The notes under the pieces were generated by a model. That model saw nothing but the letters and a program-made list of their open reading frames with translations. It ran no database searches and was not told where the DNA came from. A DNA stretch of 64,000 nucleotides from Arthrobacter pigmenti (lineage in GTDB: Bacteria > Actinomycetota > Actinomycetes > Actinomycetales > Micrococcaceae), in contig NZ_JAATJL010000001.1 of assembly GCF_011927905.1 (NCBI RefSeq), positions 3,410,001-3,474,000 on the forward strand, written 5' to 3'. Both the position numbers and the translations under genes were made by a program. Numbering within the stretch: the stretch's first letter is position 1; each line of letters starts with the position of its first letter. Below are positions 25,634 to 37,734 of this stretch, one piece after another.

Positions 25634-26413
25634 ATGTCTCGCGTACTTGTCATCGGTGCCACCGGGCTTGCCGGCCGCGAAGTGGTGAAGCAGTGCCTGC
25701 ACCGCGGGCTCGGAACCCGCGGGCTGAGCCGCCACCCGGACAAATCCAAGAACCGGCACGACGGCGCCGAGTACCTTGCCGGGGACGCCTTCACAGGAGC
25801 GGGATTGGCTGAGGCGATGAAAGGCGTCGACGTCGTGATCGACGCAATGGACGGCAAGTTCGGCAAGGCCCGGAAGCAACTGCCGGTCGCTGCCGGACAC
25901 ATTGCCGAGGCTGCGCGCACGGCTCAAGTTCCGCGCGTCGTCGTTCTCTCGATCGTGAACGTGGACCAGGTTCGGTTCGCGTATTACCAGGCGAAGGCGG
26001 CTCAGGAGCAGGCGTACCGGGATTCTGATGTGGAGTCTGTGGTTGTTCGGACAACCCAGTTCCACGACCTTGTCACAGGGGTTTTCGACGGCGGCAGGAA
26101 GGTCGGCGTAACGCCGGTGCTTCGGGGCGCCCGCTTCCAGACCATTGCGACCGCCGATGCCGCGAAGGCCCTGGTGGACGCGGCACTGAATCCCGGGTCG
26201 AAGAACGTCACGGTTGGCGGCCCCGAACAACTCGACATGGCCGTGATGGCACGGATCTACCGACAGTTCACGGGCGTACGGGGGCCGAAAATTCCGCTCC
26301 CGATCCCCGGTGCGCTCGGCCACTATTGGCGAAACGGCGTGAATCTGGTCCCGGACGGCGCGGTGCGCGGAACCACCTATGCCGAATGGCTCGAAGAGCG
26401 CGAACGCGCCTAG
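25634..26413 (+). CDS. NAD(P)-binding atypical SDR (NmrA/SDR_a5-like)
   Basis: The 259-residue protein starts MSRVLVIGATGLAGREVVKQCLHRG with the glycine-rich Rossmann motif GATGLAG. It retains the atypical SDR layout: VVLSIVNVDQVRFAYYQAKAAQEQAYRDS, with a YxxxK-like pair, then VVVRTTQFHDLV. Relatives bind NAD(P)H and act as oxidoreductases or redox sensors. Its substrate is unknown. The gene ends four bases into the convergent broken NmrA-like gene. Confidence 0.75.
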   Translation: MSRVLVIGATGLAGREVVKQCLHRGLGTRGLSRHPDKSKNRHDGAEYLAGDAFTGAGLAEAMKGVDVVIDAMDGKFGKARKQLPVAAGHIAEAARTAQVPRVVVLSIVNVDQVRFAYYQAKAAQEQAYRDSDVESVVVRTTQFHDLVTGVFDGGRKVGVTPVLRGARFQTIATADAAKALVDAALNPGSKNVTVGGPEQLDMAVMARIYRQFTGVRGPKIPLPIPGALGHYWRNGVNLVPDGAVRGTTYAEWLEERERA

Positions 26414-26965
26414 CGGCCGGCCAGCCTGGAAGTGGCCCAAACGCCGGTGGCAGCAGCCTCCCGGGCAAAGTCACTGAAATCCCTCGGCTCGCGGCCGAGC
26501 GCGCGCCGAACACCATCCGTGACACTGGCGTTACGCCCGTCGAGGATCATGCTGAACAGCTCGACGAAGTCCTCGGGGAGGCCCGCTTCGGCGAGCATGG
26601 CGCGATACTCCTGCGGCGAGACCGACGCGTACCGGATGGTCCGCCCGGTAGCCGCACTCGCGGCCGGAGAGCAAAACCAGTCGCTGGACGCCGTGCTCCA
26701 CCGCAACCCGGCAAAATGCGGCAATGAGATCGGACGCCCCAGGGAAGGCAAGGTCCGGGTAGTAGGTGATGTAGGCAGCACGTGTTCCGGCTAGCGCATG
26801 CGCCCATGTCTCCTGACGGTCCCAGTCGAACGGGATTTCAGCGTTCCGGGATCCGCTGCGGACGTTGGCCCCCTTGGCCGTCAGCCGCTCTGCCACACGG
26901 CGGCCGGTCTTGCCGGTCGAGCCAATAACGAGGATCGGTGAATTTTCTGTGCGTGAAGTTTCCAT
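26410..26965 (-). pseudogene. NmrA-like NAD(P)-binding protein, internal deletion and frameshift
   Basis: From ATG 26965 the frame encodes a normal NmrA start (PILVIGSTGKTGRRVAERLTAKG) through VQRLVLLSGRECGYRA, then loses similarity. The expected C-terminal half, IRYASVSPQEYRAMLAEAGLPEDFVELF...RALGREPRDFSDFAREAAATGVW, continues in another frame to the stop at 26410. The two parts join near 26640-26665, and about 80-100 residues normally lying between them are absent. This is therefore a deletion, not just a single-base shift. The flanking AraC gene may have been its regulator. Confidence 0.75.
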
Positions 26966-27053
26966 GGATTCATTCCAATGCACGCCCGCCAAACCTTCCA
27001 TGGTTCAACGGCTCAGGTTCATGCGCGCCCGTCGCACCTTCCGTCAGCAGCCG

Positions 27054-28040
27054 TTATTCGGCAGCGGTGAGTGAACCCACCGTGACGCCGAGTGTCCGAC
27101 GGCGGTGCTCCAGCGGGCTCACTCCACGCTCGCGCTTGAAGGCCGCACTGAACGCGAAGGGGCTGCTGTAACCCACGCGGCGCGCGACGGCGCTGAGGGT
27201 GGAGTTCGGTTCCATCAGCAGATCCGCCCCGCACGAGAGCCGACGGCTGGTGAGGTAGTTCATGGGAGATTCACCCACCAGGGTGGTGAACTTGCGGGCG
27301 AAGGTTGCTCGGGAGACTCCGGTTCGTTCCGCCAGCCGTGCCACCGTCCAGCCAAGCTCGGGGTTCTTGTGCATCAGCCGCAGTGCCGCACCGACCACGG
27401 GATCGCTCTGGGCTAGGCACCACTGGGGTGTCTCGGATTCCGACGACGACAACCAGGAGCGCACGATCTTCACCAGCAGGAGATCAAGGATGCGGTCGAG
27501 CACCAGCTCCTGCCCCGGACGGTTGAGGCCCATTTCCCCGGACAGGAGCCGTACCAGCGCGACGTCGTCTTCGGTGGGGGTGTGAACAAGGACGGGCGGC
27601 AGCGCCGCAAGCAGACGCATCCCGATCTCGGTGCGCTGCTGGTAGGTTCCACTGAGCATGACGGCGGAACCGTCGTCGGGCTGCTTGCCCCAACGCCGCG
27701 TACCCGGCGAGATGTCACCTGCCATTGACTCCCCAGACACGTTCGTACACACCTGTCCCGGGCGGATAACAGTGTGCGGAGGCGTGTGCGGGGTGTCGGC
27801 GATCGTGTACGGGCTTGCCCCTCGGAGAACCGCAACGTCCTGTTCCCGGAGGAGGACGGGCTCTTCCGAGTCCCGCAGGACCCACGCCTCGCCTGAAACC
27901 ATGGTCACCATGGACAGCGGCGCCTCGTCTTCGATCCGTAGCCCCCAGGGCGGATGGAGCACCGATTCAAGGAGGAACGCCCCGTGCGCCCTGGGGCCAT
28001 CCATCAAACTCGCCAGGGTGTCGTCCATCAGCGTGATCAC
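27054..28040 (-). CDS. AraC family transcriptional regulator with cupin sensor
   Basis: The 328-residue protein has an N-terminal cupin_6 domain (WGLRIEDEAPLSMVTMVSGEAWVL..., residues ~30-190) and a C-terminal pair of AraC helix-turn-helix motifs (WTVARLAERTGVSRATFARKFTTLVGESPMNYLTSRRL and SAVARRVGYSSPFAFSAAFKRERGVSP). This group commonly activates adjacent oxidoreductase genes; its neighbour is the broken NmrA-like gene. Starts at 28040 or at Met5 are both possible. Confidence 0.88.
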   Translation of the reverse strand: MITLMDDTLASLMDGPRAHGAFLLESVLHPPWGLRIEDEAPLSMVTMVSGEAWVLRDSEEPVLLREQDVAVLRGASPYTIADTPHTPPHTVIRPGQVCTNVSGESMAGDISPGTRRWGKQPDDGSAVMLSGTYQQRTEIGMRLLAALPPVLVHTPTEDDVALVRLLSGEMGLNRPGQELVLDRILDLLLVKIVRSWLSSSESETPQWCLAQSDPVVGAALRLMHKNPELGWTVARLAERTGVSRATFARKFTTLVGESPMNYLTSRRLSCGADLLMEPNSTLSAVARRVGYSSPFAFSAAFKRERGVSPLEHRRRTLGVTVGSLTAAE

Positions 28041-28146
28041 GCCCTCACCTTAGACGATCTCGTATGAAGCAGCACCGCTCGAGCATGGAACCTGTCGACG
28101 TTGCCCGGTTGGATAGATAGGGAACCACCATTGAGGAGACACCACC

Positions 28147-28605
28147 ATGCTGCAGCTGACGCTGAGCCTTGCAACGATCTGCACGGGCCTGATCGCGGGC
28201 CTTTTCTTCGCCTTCTCGGTCGCCGTGATGCCCGGGCTGCGCCGCGTCGATGATGCCGCGTTTGTCGGGTCGATGGTCGCCATCAACAGGGCCATTCAGA
28301 ACCCGCTGTTTGCGCTGATTTTCTTCGGCGCATTCCTGTTTCCCGCACTGGCCCTGCTGCTCGATCTTTCCGGTCCGCAGGTTGCGGCCCTACCGCTCGG
28401 GCTTGGTTTCGCGCTCTACTCGGTGGCTCTCGGAATCACGTTCGCGGTGAACATCCCCTTGAACGCGAAACTTGAACGGGGGGGCGGCGATCACTCCCTT
28501 CGCCGCGGGTTCGAAGCCCGGTGGGTCCGTTGGAACACCGTCCGCACGGTGCTGTGCGCCACGGCGTTTCTGGCGCTGGTGGTGAGCCTGACCGCAGCCG
28601 CCTAG
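28147..28605 (+). CDS. DUF1772 (anthrone oxygenase-like) membrane protein
   Basis: The 152-residue protein has four membrane helices with the conserved GLIAGLFFAFSVAVMPGLRRVDDAAFVGSMVAINRAIQNPLF and AFAVNIPLNAKLE-like WN motif (RWVRWNTVRTVL) of DUF1772. Fungal relatives include anthrone oxygenases; the bacterial function is unknown. GAGGAG stands eight bases before the ATG. The gene is divergent from the AraC regulator, which may control it. Confidence 0.75.
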   Translation: MLQLTLSLATICTGLIAGLFFAFSVAVMPGLRRVDDAAFVGSMVAINRAIQNPLFALIFFGAFLFPALALLLDLSGPQVAALPLGLGFALYSVALGITFAVNIPLNAKLERGGGDHSLRRGFEARWVRWNTVRTVLCATAFLALVVSLTAAA

Positions 28606-29372
28606 ACCCCGAGCCGCTCCACATCGTTGAAGCTGTAGACGTGCAGTCCGGCGAAGCCGCCTCCCTCGTCAATCGAGCGGACCAGTCGCGCCGGGTTGTA
28701 CGACGACGGCGCCAGCACGTTGCGCAGCAACGATCCGCTGCGCTGGGCGAACTTCAGCGACGGTCCGACGCCGATGCGGCCGGCGAGGGAAACAAGGCGG
28801 GTCCGCCGCACCCGCCCGGGTATACCCGCCCACACGGGGAGGGTCACGCCGTCGGACCTCAAGCGGTCCAGGTACTCGCCAAGGACCGGCCCGGAGAAAC
28901 ACATCTGCGTTACCGCCCAGCCTGCCAGTTCCTGCTTTTTGAGCAGCAGCTGCGTCAACTCAGGCTCTTGAACCGAGGGGTGGCCTTCGGGGTAGGCCGC
29001 TACGCCGAGCTCAAACAAGCCCAGTCCGGCAATCTCCTCCATGAGCGGCAGGCTCCAGGCATAGGGACCAACGGGAGTGCGCGCGTCGCCGGCGATCACG
29101 AAAATGTCCTTCACGCCGGCCTCGCTCAGCCGTTGCGTGAACTCCCGCAACTGCTGGCGGGACTCGATGGAACGTGCGGCAAGATGCGGCACCGCACGGT
29201 ATCCCCGTTCAGCTAGTTCGACCGACTGCCGGACAGTCTCAGCCGGTCCGTGGTGCGGCAGGCACGTGACCGTGATCGTCGAATCATCCGGAACACACTG
29301 GCGAAGACGAGCGACGATATTGCTGCCCGGGATGATTTCGATGCGGACGGGCAGCTCAGTGGACGTATTCAA
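28602..29372 (-). CDS. Methylenetetrahydrofolate reductase-like protein
   Basis: The 256-residue protein resembles the MetF barrel: ITVTCLPHHGPAETVRQSVELAERGYRAVPHLAARSIESRQQLREFTQRLSEAGVKDIFVIAGD matches the folate/FAD-binding half. FELGVAAYPEGHPSV and WAVTQMCFSG correspond to the FAD-site region. It is shorter than E. coli MetF (296 residues). It lies one base after serine deaminase in the riboswitch-controlled gcv operon, so a one-carbon role is well supported. Whether it reduces methylene-THF itself is not certain. Confidence 0.7.
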   Translation of the reverse strand: MNTSTELPVRIEIIPGSNIVARLRQCVPDDSTITVTCLPHHGPAETVRQSVELAERGYRAVPHLAARSIESRQQLREFTQRLSEAGVKDIFVIAGDARTPVGPYAWSLPLMEEIAGLGLFELGVAAYPEGHPSVQEPELTQLLLKKQELAGWAVTQMCFSGPVLGEYLDRLRSDGVTLPVWAGIPGRVRRTRLVSLAGRIGVGPSLKFAQRSGSLLRNVLAPSSYNPARLVRSIDEGGGFAGLHVYSFNDVERLGV

Positions 29373-30746
29373 TCAGCATTCCACGACGTTCAGGGCGAGC
29401 CCGCCGCGTGCGGTTTCCTTGTACTTGTCCATCATGTCGGCGCCGGTCTCGCGCATGGTCTTGATGGCGGCGTCGAGCGAGACAAAGTGTTGGCCGTCAC
29501 CCCGCACGGCCATCCGCGCCGCGGTGATCGCCTTCATCGCTCCTACTGCATTCCGTTCGATGCATGGAATCTGCACCAGCCCACCGACCGGGTCGCACGT
29601 CAACCCGAGGTTGTGCTCGATGCCGATCTCGGCGGCATTCTCCACCTGCTCGGGCGATCCACCCAGAACCTCCGCAAGTCCCGCCGCCGCCATGGCGCAC
29701 GCCGATCCCACTTCCCCCTGGCACCCGACCTCGGCGCCGGAAATGGAGGCGTTCTTCTTGAAGAGGGCGCCGACTGCAGTGGCGGCGAGCAGGAAGCGGA
29801 TGACGCCGTCGTCGTCGGCTCCCGGCACAAAATCTGTGTAGTACTTCAGGACAGCCGGGATGATGCCGGCCGCTCCGTTGGTGGGCGCGGTGACCACGCG
29901 GCCGCCCGCCGCGTTTTCCTCGTTCACTGCGAGCGCGAACAGCGTGACCCACTCCATGGTGCTGAGGTGGTCGTTGGGATCGGCTTCCTTGCGGAGCAGT
30001 TCCAACTGGCGAGCGGCACGACGGCGGACGTTTAGTCCGCCGGGCAGCACACCACTGTTGGTGGAACCCCTTCGGATGGTGTCCTGCATGACCTCCCAGA
30101 TCTCCAGGAGGGTTTTCCGGACGTCCGCCTCCGATCGGGACACCAGCTCATTGGCCATCACGATCTCGGAGAAGGACTTGCCGGTTCCGGCAGCAATCCC
30201 CAGCAGCTGCTCGCCGGATTCGAACGGGTAGGGCACAGCCTGCGGCGCGTTGTCCGCAAGGTCAGCGCCGATCTGGTCCTCATCCAGCACAAATCCGCCG
30301 CCAACCGAGTAATATTCGCGGGTAAACAGAAGCATGCCGTCTTCGGCATATGCCACGAATCGCATACCATTCGTATGGTACTCGAGCCGCTGTTTCCGGT
30401 GCAGAATCAAGTCCTCGTTGGGATCGAAGGCGACCTCCTGCGTACCTGCGAGTCGAAGCACCTTCGTTTCCGAGATTTCTTCGACGCGGGGCTCTGCCCG
30501 CTCGGGATCTGTGAGGTGTGGCTGCTCACCCTCAAGTCCGAGGATGACAGCCTTGACCGTGCCGTGCCCGTGCCCGGTGACACCGAGGGAGCCGAACAGT
30601 TCTGCCCGCACCCGTCGGGTCTCACCGAGCAGCGCTTTGTCCTTGAGGATTTCCGTGAACAGGTAGGCAGCCGTCATCGGGCCGCCGGTATGCGAACTCG
30701 ACGGCCCGATCCCGATCTTGAACAGGTCAAACGCGCTGATTGTCAT
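29373..30746 (-). CDS. sdaA: L-serine ammonia-lyase (serine deaminase), iron-sulfur type
   Basis: The 457-residue single-chain enzyme has both alpha and beta parts. It starts with [21 protein letters not shown] and contains [17 protein letters not shown]. The cluster cysteines lie in [14 protein letters not shown] and [18 protein letters not shown]. It converts serine to pyruvate and ammonia using a 4Fe-4S cluster. ATG overlaps the gcvT stop by four bases, so it is co-translated with the glycine cleavage genes, which can feed serine formation from glycine. Confidence 0.93.
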   Translation of the reverse strand: MTISAFDLFKIGIGPSSSHTGGPMTAAYLFTEILKDKALLGETRRVRAELFGSLGVTGHGHGTVKAVILGLEGEQPHLTDPERAEPRVEEISETKVLRLAGTQEVAFDPNEDLILHRKQRLEYHTNGMRFVAYAEDGMLLFTREYYSVGGGFVLDEDQIGADLADNAPQAVPYPFESGEQLLGIAAGTGKSFSEIVMANELVSRSEADVRKTLLEIWEVMQDTIRRGSTNSGVLPGGLNVRRRAARQLELLRKEADPNDHLSTMEWVTLFALAVNEENAAGGRVVTAPTNGAAGIIPAVLKYYTDFVPGADDDGVIRFLLAATAVGALFKKNASISGAEVGCQGEVGSACAMAAAGLAEVLGGSPEQVENAAEIGIEHNLGLTCDPVGGLVQIPCIERNAVGAMKAITAARMAVRGDGQHFVSLDAAIKTMRETGADMMDKYKETARGGLALNVVEC

Positions 30747-31855
30747 GCTTTGCCCGGGCGCTTGTAGAAGGGCAGCTCGACAACGGTGAACCCCTCGGGG
30801 CGTCCGCGCAGGTCAACCTGCAACTCCGTGCCGGGCTCGGTAAGTTCGGTCTCCACGTAGGCCAGTGCGATCGGGTAGCCGAGGGTCGGGCTGGGCAGGC
30901 CGGACGTGACGGTTCCGATTGTGCGTCCATCCAGGACGACGTCGTATCCGGCGCGAGCCGAGCGGCGGCCGGCGGCGCGCAAGCCAACCAGTTTCCGTGC
31001 CGGCGTCTGTCCCTTCAACGGCTCGAGTACGGACCTTCCAACGAAGTTGTCCGTCTTCTTCAGGCTGACGACGCCGCCAAGGCCGGCTTCGAAAGGATTG
31101 GTGTCCAGCCCCAGCTCGTGCCCGTACAGGGGCATTCCCGCTTCGAGCCGGAGTGAGTCGCGTGAGGCAAGACCGCAGGGAGCGAGTCCGTGATCAGTTC
31201 CAGCCTCAGTCACGGCCTTCCACAGCTGCACCGCCTGGCCGTTCTCGATGAAGAGTTCGAAGCCGTCCTCGCCGGTGTAGCCGGTGCGGGCCAGCAACAC
31301 TTTCTGGCCGACCAGCTCGACGTGAACTGCCGCGTAGTACTTCAGGGACGTGATGGCTTCCTGGTCCCCGGCCGCTGCAATGCCAAGCAGGATCGCCTCG
31401 GCGTTGGGGCCCTGGACGGCGATGAGGGAGGTTTCCTCGGACTGGTCCTGCACAGTCACGTCGAAGTTGGCGGCGCGCTGCTGCAGTTCGGCAGCGACCG
31501 TATCGGCGTTCGACGCGTTGGGAACCACCAGGAACCTGTCATCTGCGAGGCGGTAGGTGATGAGGTCGTCAATGACGCCGCCGTCCTCGTTGCAAATCAG
31601 CGAGTACTTGGCCTTGCCGACGGCGATGGCAGCCAGGTTACCCACCAGCGCATAATTGAGGAACTCGGCCGCCCGCGGTCCGGTGACCAGCACCTCGCCC
31701 ATGTGGGAGAGGTCGAAGAGGCCTGCCGTGCGGCGAACAGTGTGGTGTTCCTCAAGTTCGCTGCGGTACTTCAGCGGCATCTGCCAGCCACCGAAGTCCG
31801 TGAAGGCTGCACCCAACTCCTGGTGCTGGGCGTAAAGAGCGGTCTGCTTTGTCAT
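30743..31855 (-). CDS. gcvT: Glycine cleavage system T protein (aminomethyltransferase)
   Basis: The 370-residue protein matches Gcv[36 protein letters not shown] at the N-terminus, [12 protein letters not shown] and [14 protein letters not shown] with the folate-site residues, and a C-terminal barrel with [15 protein letters not shown]. It releases ammonia and transfers the methylene group to tetrahydrofolate. It lies eight bases after gcvP and overlaps sdaA. No gcvH gene is found between them or elsewhere in the window. Confidence 0.94.
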   Translation of the reverse strand: MTKQTALYAQHQELGAAFTDFGGWQMPLKYRSELEEHHTVRRTAGLFDLSHMGEVLVTGPRAAEFLNYALVGNLAAIAVGKAKYSLICNEDGGVIDDLITYRLADDRFLVVPNASNADTVAAELQQRAANFDVTVQDQSEETSLIAVQGPNAEAILLGIAAAGDQEAITSLKYYAAVHVELVGQKVLLARTGYTGEDGFELFIENGQAVQLWKAVTEAGTDHGLAPCGLASRDSLRLEAGMPLYGHELGLDTNPFEAGLGGVVSLKKTDNFVGRSVLEPLKGQTPARKLVGLRAAGRRSARAGYDVVLDGRTIGTVTSGLPSPTLGYPIALAYVETELTEPGTELQVDLRGRPEGFTVVELPFYKRPGKA

Positions 31856-31863
31856 GGCGATCC

Positions 31864-34677
<2,814 letters not shown>

Positions 34678-34734
34678 GAGGAACTCCGTAGATCAGGCCC
34701 GCGGTTCAAGCGGACTGTGGTCGAGTTCCTCCCC

Positions 34735-34930
34735 GCTCTGTATTGGACCTGAGAGATTCCGCGAAAAGTGTTCTTCGCATTGCACCGTCGGTGAGCGCGG
34801 CCGTCATGCGGCCGGACTGCTTTCCAGAGTTGCCTTTCCGCTGCGGTGCTGGGCCTGAGAGATTCCTGGGGAGGATTTGCTCCTACGGCGCCTGCCGGAT
34901 GTCTTGTCAACGGCAGATCTCTCCCGCTGC
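34735..34930 (-). promoter_or_regulatory. Tandem glycine riboswitch
   Basis: On the minus strand, two aptamer-like units each end in the conserved GGAATCTCTCAGG core (plus-strand CCTGAGAGATTCC at about 34853-34865 and 34750-34761). The first unit opens with AGCGGGAGAG, and both contain GGAAAG/GGAGG-type segments. The element sits 60 bases before gcvP. The known class binds glycine and switches on glycine-catabolic operons. The limits are approximate. Confidence 0.9.
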
Positions 34931-35005
34931 GGGTCAAAGGCTATGAAATTGTGGGTGGATCGTGACCAAGCTTACTCGCCGCCGGGTTGACGTGGCAAAG
35001 CTGGG

Positions 35006-35323
35006 TTATCCGCGCATTCCGGCTGACGCGTCCCGGCGTCCCAACCTGACAAACAGCCAGATAAGGCCCCCGAGAAATACTGGACCCCCCACTACTAGTG
35101 CGGCTCCCACAAGAAGGGCCAGCGGGAGGAAGATGCCCGCGGCATTGGGATCGGTGCCCAGCGGCGTGGCAAGCAACACCGCATAGACAACCGCCAGAAG
35201 CACGGTGACCGCCGCCGGTATAGCCATCAGGATGATGGGGCCCTTCAGGCGTCGTGTCTTGGGCGGCGGCATTGCATGGGGGTGATGCGTCATTCCCCTA
35301 TTGTGGTCCATCGGCCCGCCCAT
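35006..35323 (-). CDS. Small membrane protein with two helices
   Basis: Up to 105 residues; the start may be 35323, 35308 or 35293. The last, MTHHPHAMPPP, sits directly after AGGGGA. A His/Pro-rich N-terminus is followed by two membrane helices (IILMAIPAAVTVLLAVVYAVLL and GIFLPLALLVGAALVVGGPVFLGGLIWLFV). No function is recognisable. The gene shares orientation with the downstream part of the gcv region but is separated from it by the riboswitch. Confidence 0.5.
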   Translation of the reverse strand: MGGPMDHNRGMTHHPHAMPPPKTRRLKGPIILMAIPAAVTVLLAVVYAVLLATPLGTDPNAAGIFLPLALLVGAALVVGGPVFLGGLIWLFVRLGRRDASAGMRG

Positions 35324-35329
35324 GAATCT

Positions 35330-36391
35330 CTAGCCGGCCAGTCTCACCTCCGCACCAAGCTGCCGGACGGCCTGCATCGCCGCCGCCCGCCCTGCCCGGG
35401 TGGCTCCGAGGGTGGAGGCCGAGGAACCGTAGCCAACGAGCAACACCCTGCTGTCCTTCAGCACCCGCACGCCATCCATCCGGATTCCGCCTCCGGGCTC
35501 ACGCAGTTTCAGCGGCGCCAGGTGATCCAGAGCCGCACGGAATCCTGTTGCCCAGAGGATTGCGTCGGCTGGGACTGTCCTGCCGTCGTCGAGCTCTATG
35601 CCTGTTTCGGTGATCCGCTTGAGCGGACCTGCGGAGCGCAGGATTCCGGCCTCGATACCGGCGCGGTACTGGTCCGTGAGCGGCAGTCCGGTGACGGAGA
35701 CAACGCTCGACGGCGGCAGCCCGGCTTTCGTTCGCGCGCTCACCTGGTGTTCCACGTCGCGGCCCCACTCGGCGTCGAACGTCCGCTCAGTGAAGTTCGG
35801 CGGCGTTCGGGTCACCCAGGTGGTGCTGGCTCCGGCGTCGTTGAGTTGGAGGAGGAATTGCACCGCGGAAGTGCCCGCACCCACCACAACGACGCTCCGA
35901 TTCCGGAATTCGTCCGCACTCGTGAAGTCACGGGTGTGCAGCTGTCTGCCGTTGAATAGCTCACGGCCCGGGTAGTGGGGCCAGTATGGGCGATCCCAGG
36001 TACCGGTTGCGTTGATGAGCAGCCGGGTTGTGTAGGTGCCGTTGTCAGTGAGGATCTGAAGGGCGCCCTGCTGGCCCTTCACGGTCTGGACTTTGACTGG
36101 GCGGCGCACCTTGAGCCCGAACTCCTGCTCGTAATCGCCGTAGTAGCGGGCGACGACCTTCGACGCCGGTTCCGTGGGATCGGGGATACCGAGCTCCATG
36201 CCGGGTAGGTCGTGGATGTTGTGTGCCGTACCGAAGGTGAGCGAGTCCCAGCGGTGCCGCCACGCGCCGCCCGGGCCCTCGTTGGAGTCAAGGACGAGGA
36301 AGTCCCGTTCGGGACTTAGCCCTTGGCGCTGCAGGTAGTAGGCAGCGGAGAGTCCGGCCTGTCCCGCTCCGATGACGATGACTTGTCGCAT
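35330..36391 (-). CDS. FAD/NAD(P)-dependent oxidoreductase (CzcO / flavin monooxygenase-like)
   Basis: The 353-residue protein has two dinucleotide folds: VIVIGAGQAGLSAAYYL at the N-terminus for FAD and VVVVGAGTSAVQFLLQL (~residue 168) for NADPH. It also has GGAWRHRWDSL and LINATGTW, typical of single-component flavin monooxygenases of the YpoC/CzcO group. Targets could be amines, sulfides or thiols. No pathway partners are nearby. Confidence 0.8.
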   Translation of the reverse strand: MRQVIVIGAGQAGLSAAYYLQRQGLSPERDFLVLDSNEGPGGAWRHRWDSLTFGTAHNIHDLPGMELGIPDPTEPASKVVARYYGDYEQEFGLKVRRPVKVQTVKGQQGALQILTDNGTYTTRLLINATGTWDRPYWPHYPGRELFNGRQLHTRDFTSADEFRNRSVVVVGAGTSAVQFLLQLNDAGASTTWVTRTPPNFTERTFDAEWGRDVEHQVSARTKAGLPPSSVVSVTGLPLTDQYRAGIEAGILRSAGPLKRITETGIELDDGRTVPADAILWATGFRAALDHLAPLKLREPGGGIRMDGVRVLKDSRVLLVGYGSSASTLGATRAGRAAAMQAVRQLGAEVRLAG

Positions 36392-36614
36392 GTTCTACCT
36401 CCTCCTCATCGAACACCGGCCGGGGCGTTGCTGTTCCCGGTAGCCCTGGGCCGGACGGGGCGACAGGAACTACCCGCCGCAGCGGTGAGTTAACCCACCA
36501 GTTGCACCTCCTCCAAAGCGTCGAAAGGGTTGTGTCATCGCTGCTCTTACGACCACGCATGGCGAGACGCATCGGCGTCGTCCAGTTCGCCTGCTCTTTG
36601 GCCTTCTTCTGCTC

Positions 36615-37310
36615 GTGGTACTCGCAACAGTGTTGGTGCTCCTCGGTCCAGGCTTGCTCAAGAGTCTGGGCAGTGCGGGCGGTTTGCTGCCGACGGCAGA
36701 GTGCGTGGTCGAGACCTCGGAGGGTGAAATAGCCCTCGATCGTGACGAGGCGCAACTGGCCACAACCGCGGTCGCGCTGCGTGCTCGCGGGATGGAAGCA
36801 CCGGACACCACGAGCATCGACGAGGCGGTGTTGCAGCGGCTGGCCGACGGGCCGCCCGGTGACGCCGGTCCCAGCCTGTCCTGCCGGGGCTCAGCTGCCC
36901 AGGACCTGGAGGTTCAGCAGTTGACCGCTACCGGGCTGACTCCGCGCGCCGAACAGCTGCGCGAGGCGATGACCGAAGTGTTCGGCGAGCAGAGCCTGGG
37001 CGGGTTCGCCCCGGGCGGAGTCGACCAGGGGCACGGAGGGGATTCGACGCACTACGACGGTCGGGCCATCGACGTCTTCTTCCGCCCGGTTAGCGAGGAG
37101 AACCGGCGCCAGGGATGGATGTTGTCCCACTGGCTGGTTGCCCATGCCCGGGACTTCAACGTCCAGTACGTCATCTTCGACGACCGTTTCTGGAGCGCAC
37201 ACATCTCGCGAGGCCAATGGCATGACTACGACGCCCCCGCCCCCAGCAACGAGATACTGCGCCACCTCGACCATGTGCACGTGGACGTGCTGGGCGGAGA
37301 TGCTTCCTGA
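36615..37310 (+). CDS. Membrane-anchored exported protein of unknown function
   Basis: From the first canonical start (GTG 36615) the product has 231 residues: a hydrophobic anchor, a linker, and a C-terminal ~130-residue domain (LTPRAEQLREAMTEVFG...GGVDQGHGGDSTHYDGRAIDVFF...HLDHVHVDV). Its HYDGRAIDVFF and DHVHVDV segments look like a D,D-peptidase/Hedgehog-like metal site, but no enzyme can be assigned. The same frame is open to 36489 and encodes RRRPVRLLFGLLLLVV just upstream, as expected for the true N-terminus, yet contains no ATG, GTG or TTG. An ATC at 36537 stands seven bases after GAAAGGG. The real start may therefore be 36537. Confidence 0.6.
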   Translation: MVLATVLVLLGPGLLKSLGSAGGLLPTAECVVETSEGEIALDRDEAQLATTAVALRARGMEAPDTTSIDEAVLQRLADGPPGDAGPSLSCRGSAAQDLEVQQLTATGLTPRAEQLREAMTEVFGEQSLGGFAPGGVDQGHGGDSTHYDGRAIDVFFRPVSEENRRQGWMLSHWLVAHARDFNVQYVIFDDRFWSAHISRGQWHDYDAPAPSNEILRHLDHVHVDVLGGDAS

Positions 37311-37326
37311 GTGCAAGTGCTCCTGC

Positions 37327-37734
37327 TCATTCCTGGCCCATTTTGAGCGTGACTTCGATCAGGTGCAGCCACTCCGGATGAGCCAAGTCCATCAACGCGG
37401 CGTCACCCGCCGAAACCCAGCGCAGTTCTTCGTGCTCGTCGGGAGCTGCGTTTCGGAGTGGACCTTCCCAACGCTCGACGACGTAGACGTGCGCTGTGAG
37501 CACGTCCGACGAGAACGTCCATCGCGCATCCGCAGGGACGACCGCCTCGATATCGAGTTCCTCGTGCAGCTCCCGGACAAGCGCACAGGATGGTGTTTCG
37601 TTCGCCTCGACGTGTCCGCCGGGAAAGTCCCACACGTTCGGATACCAGCGCTTCGCGGCACTGCGCCGGCACAGCAGCACCTGCCCGGCGGACGAAACCA
37701 GTACCCCCACCGCTACAAGGTGCGAATCCGTCAC
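37327..37734 (-). CDS. NUDIX hydrolase
   Basis: The 135-residue protein has the Nudix box in DFPGGHVEANETPSCALVRELHEELDI, close to the G-x5-E-x7-REUxEExGU pattern. It should cleave a nucleoside diphosphate linked to another group; the MutT-like size suggests nucleotide-pool cleaning. Its ATG overlaps the stop of the upstream flavoprotein gene (ATGA), making it the last gene of a four-gene unit. Confidence 0.85.
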   Translation of the reverse strand: MTDSHLVAVGVLVSSAGQVLLCRRSAAKRWYPNVWDFPGGHVEANETPSCALVRELHEELDIEAVVPADARWTFSSDVLTAHVYVVERWEGPLRNAAPDEHEELRWVSAGDAALMDLAHPEWLHLIEVTLKMGQE

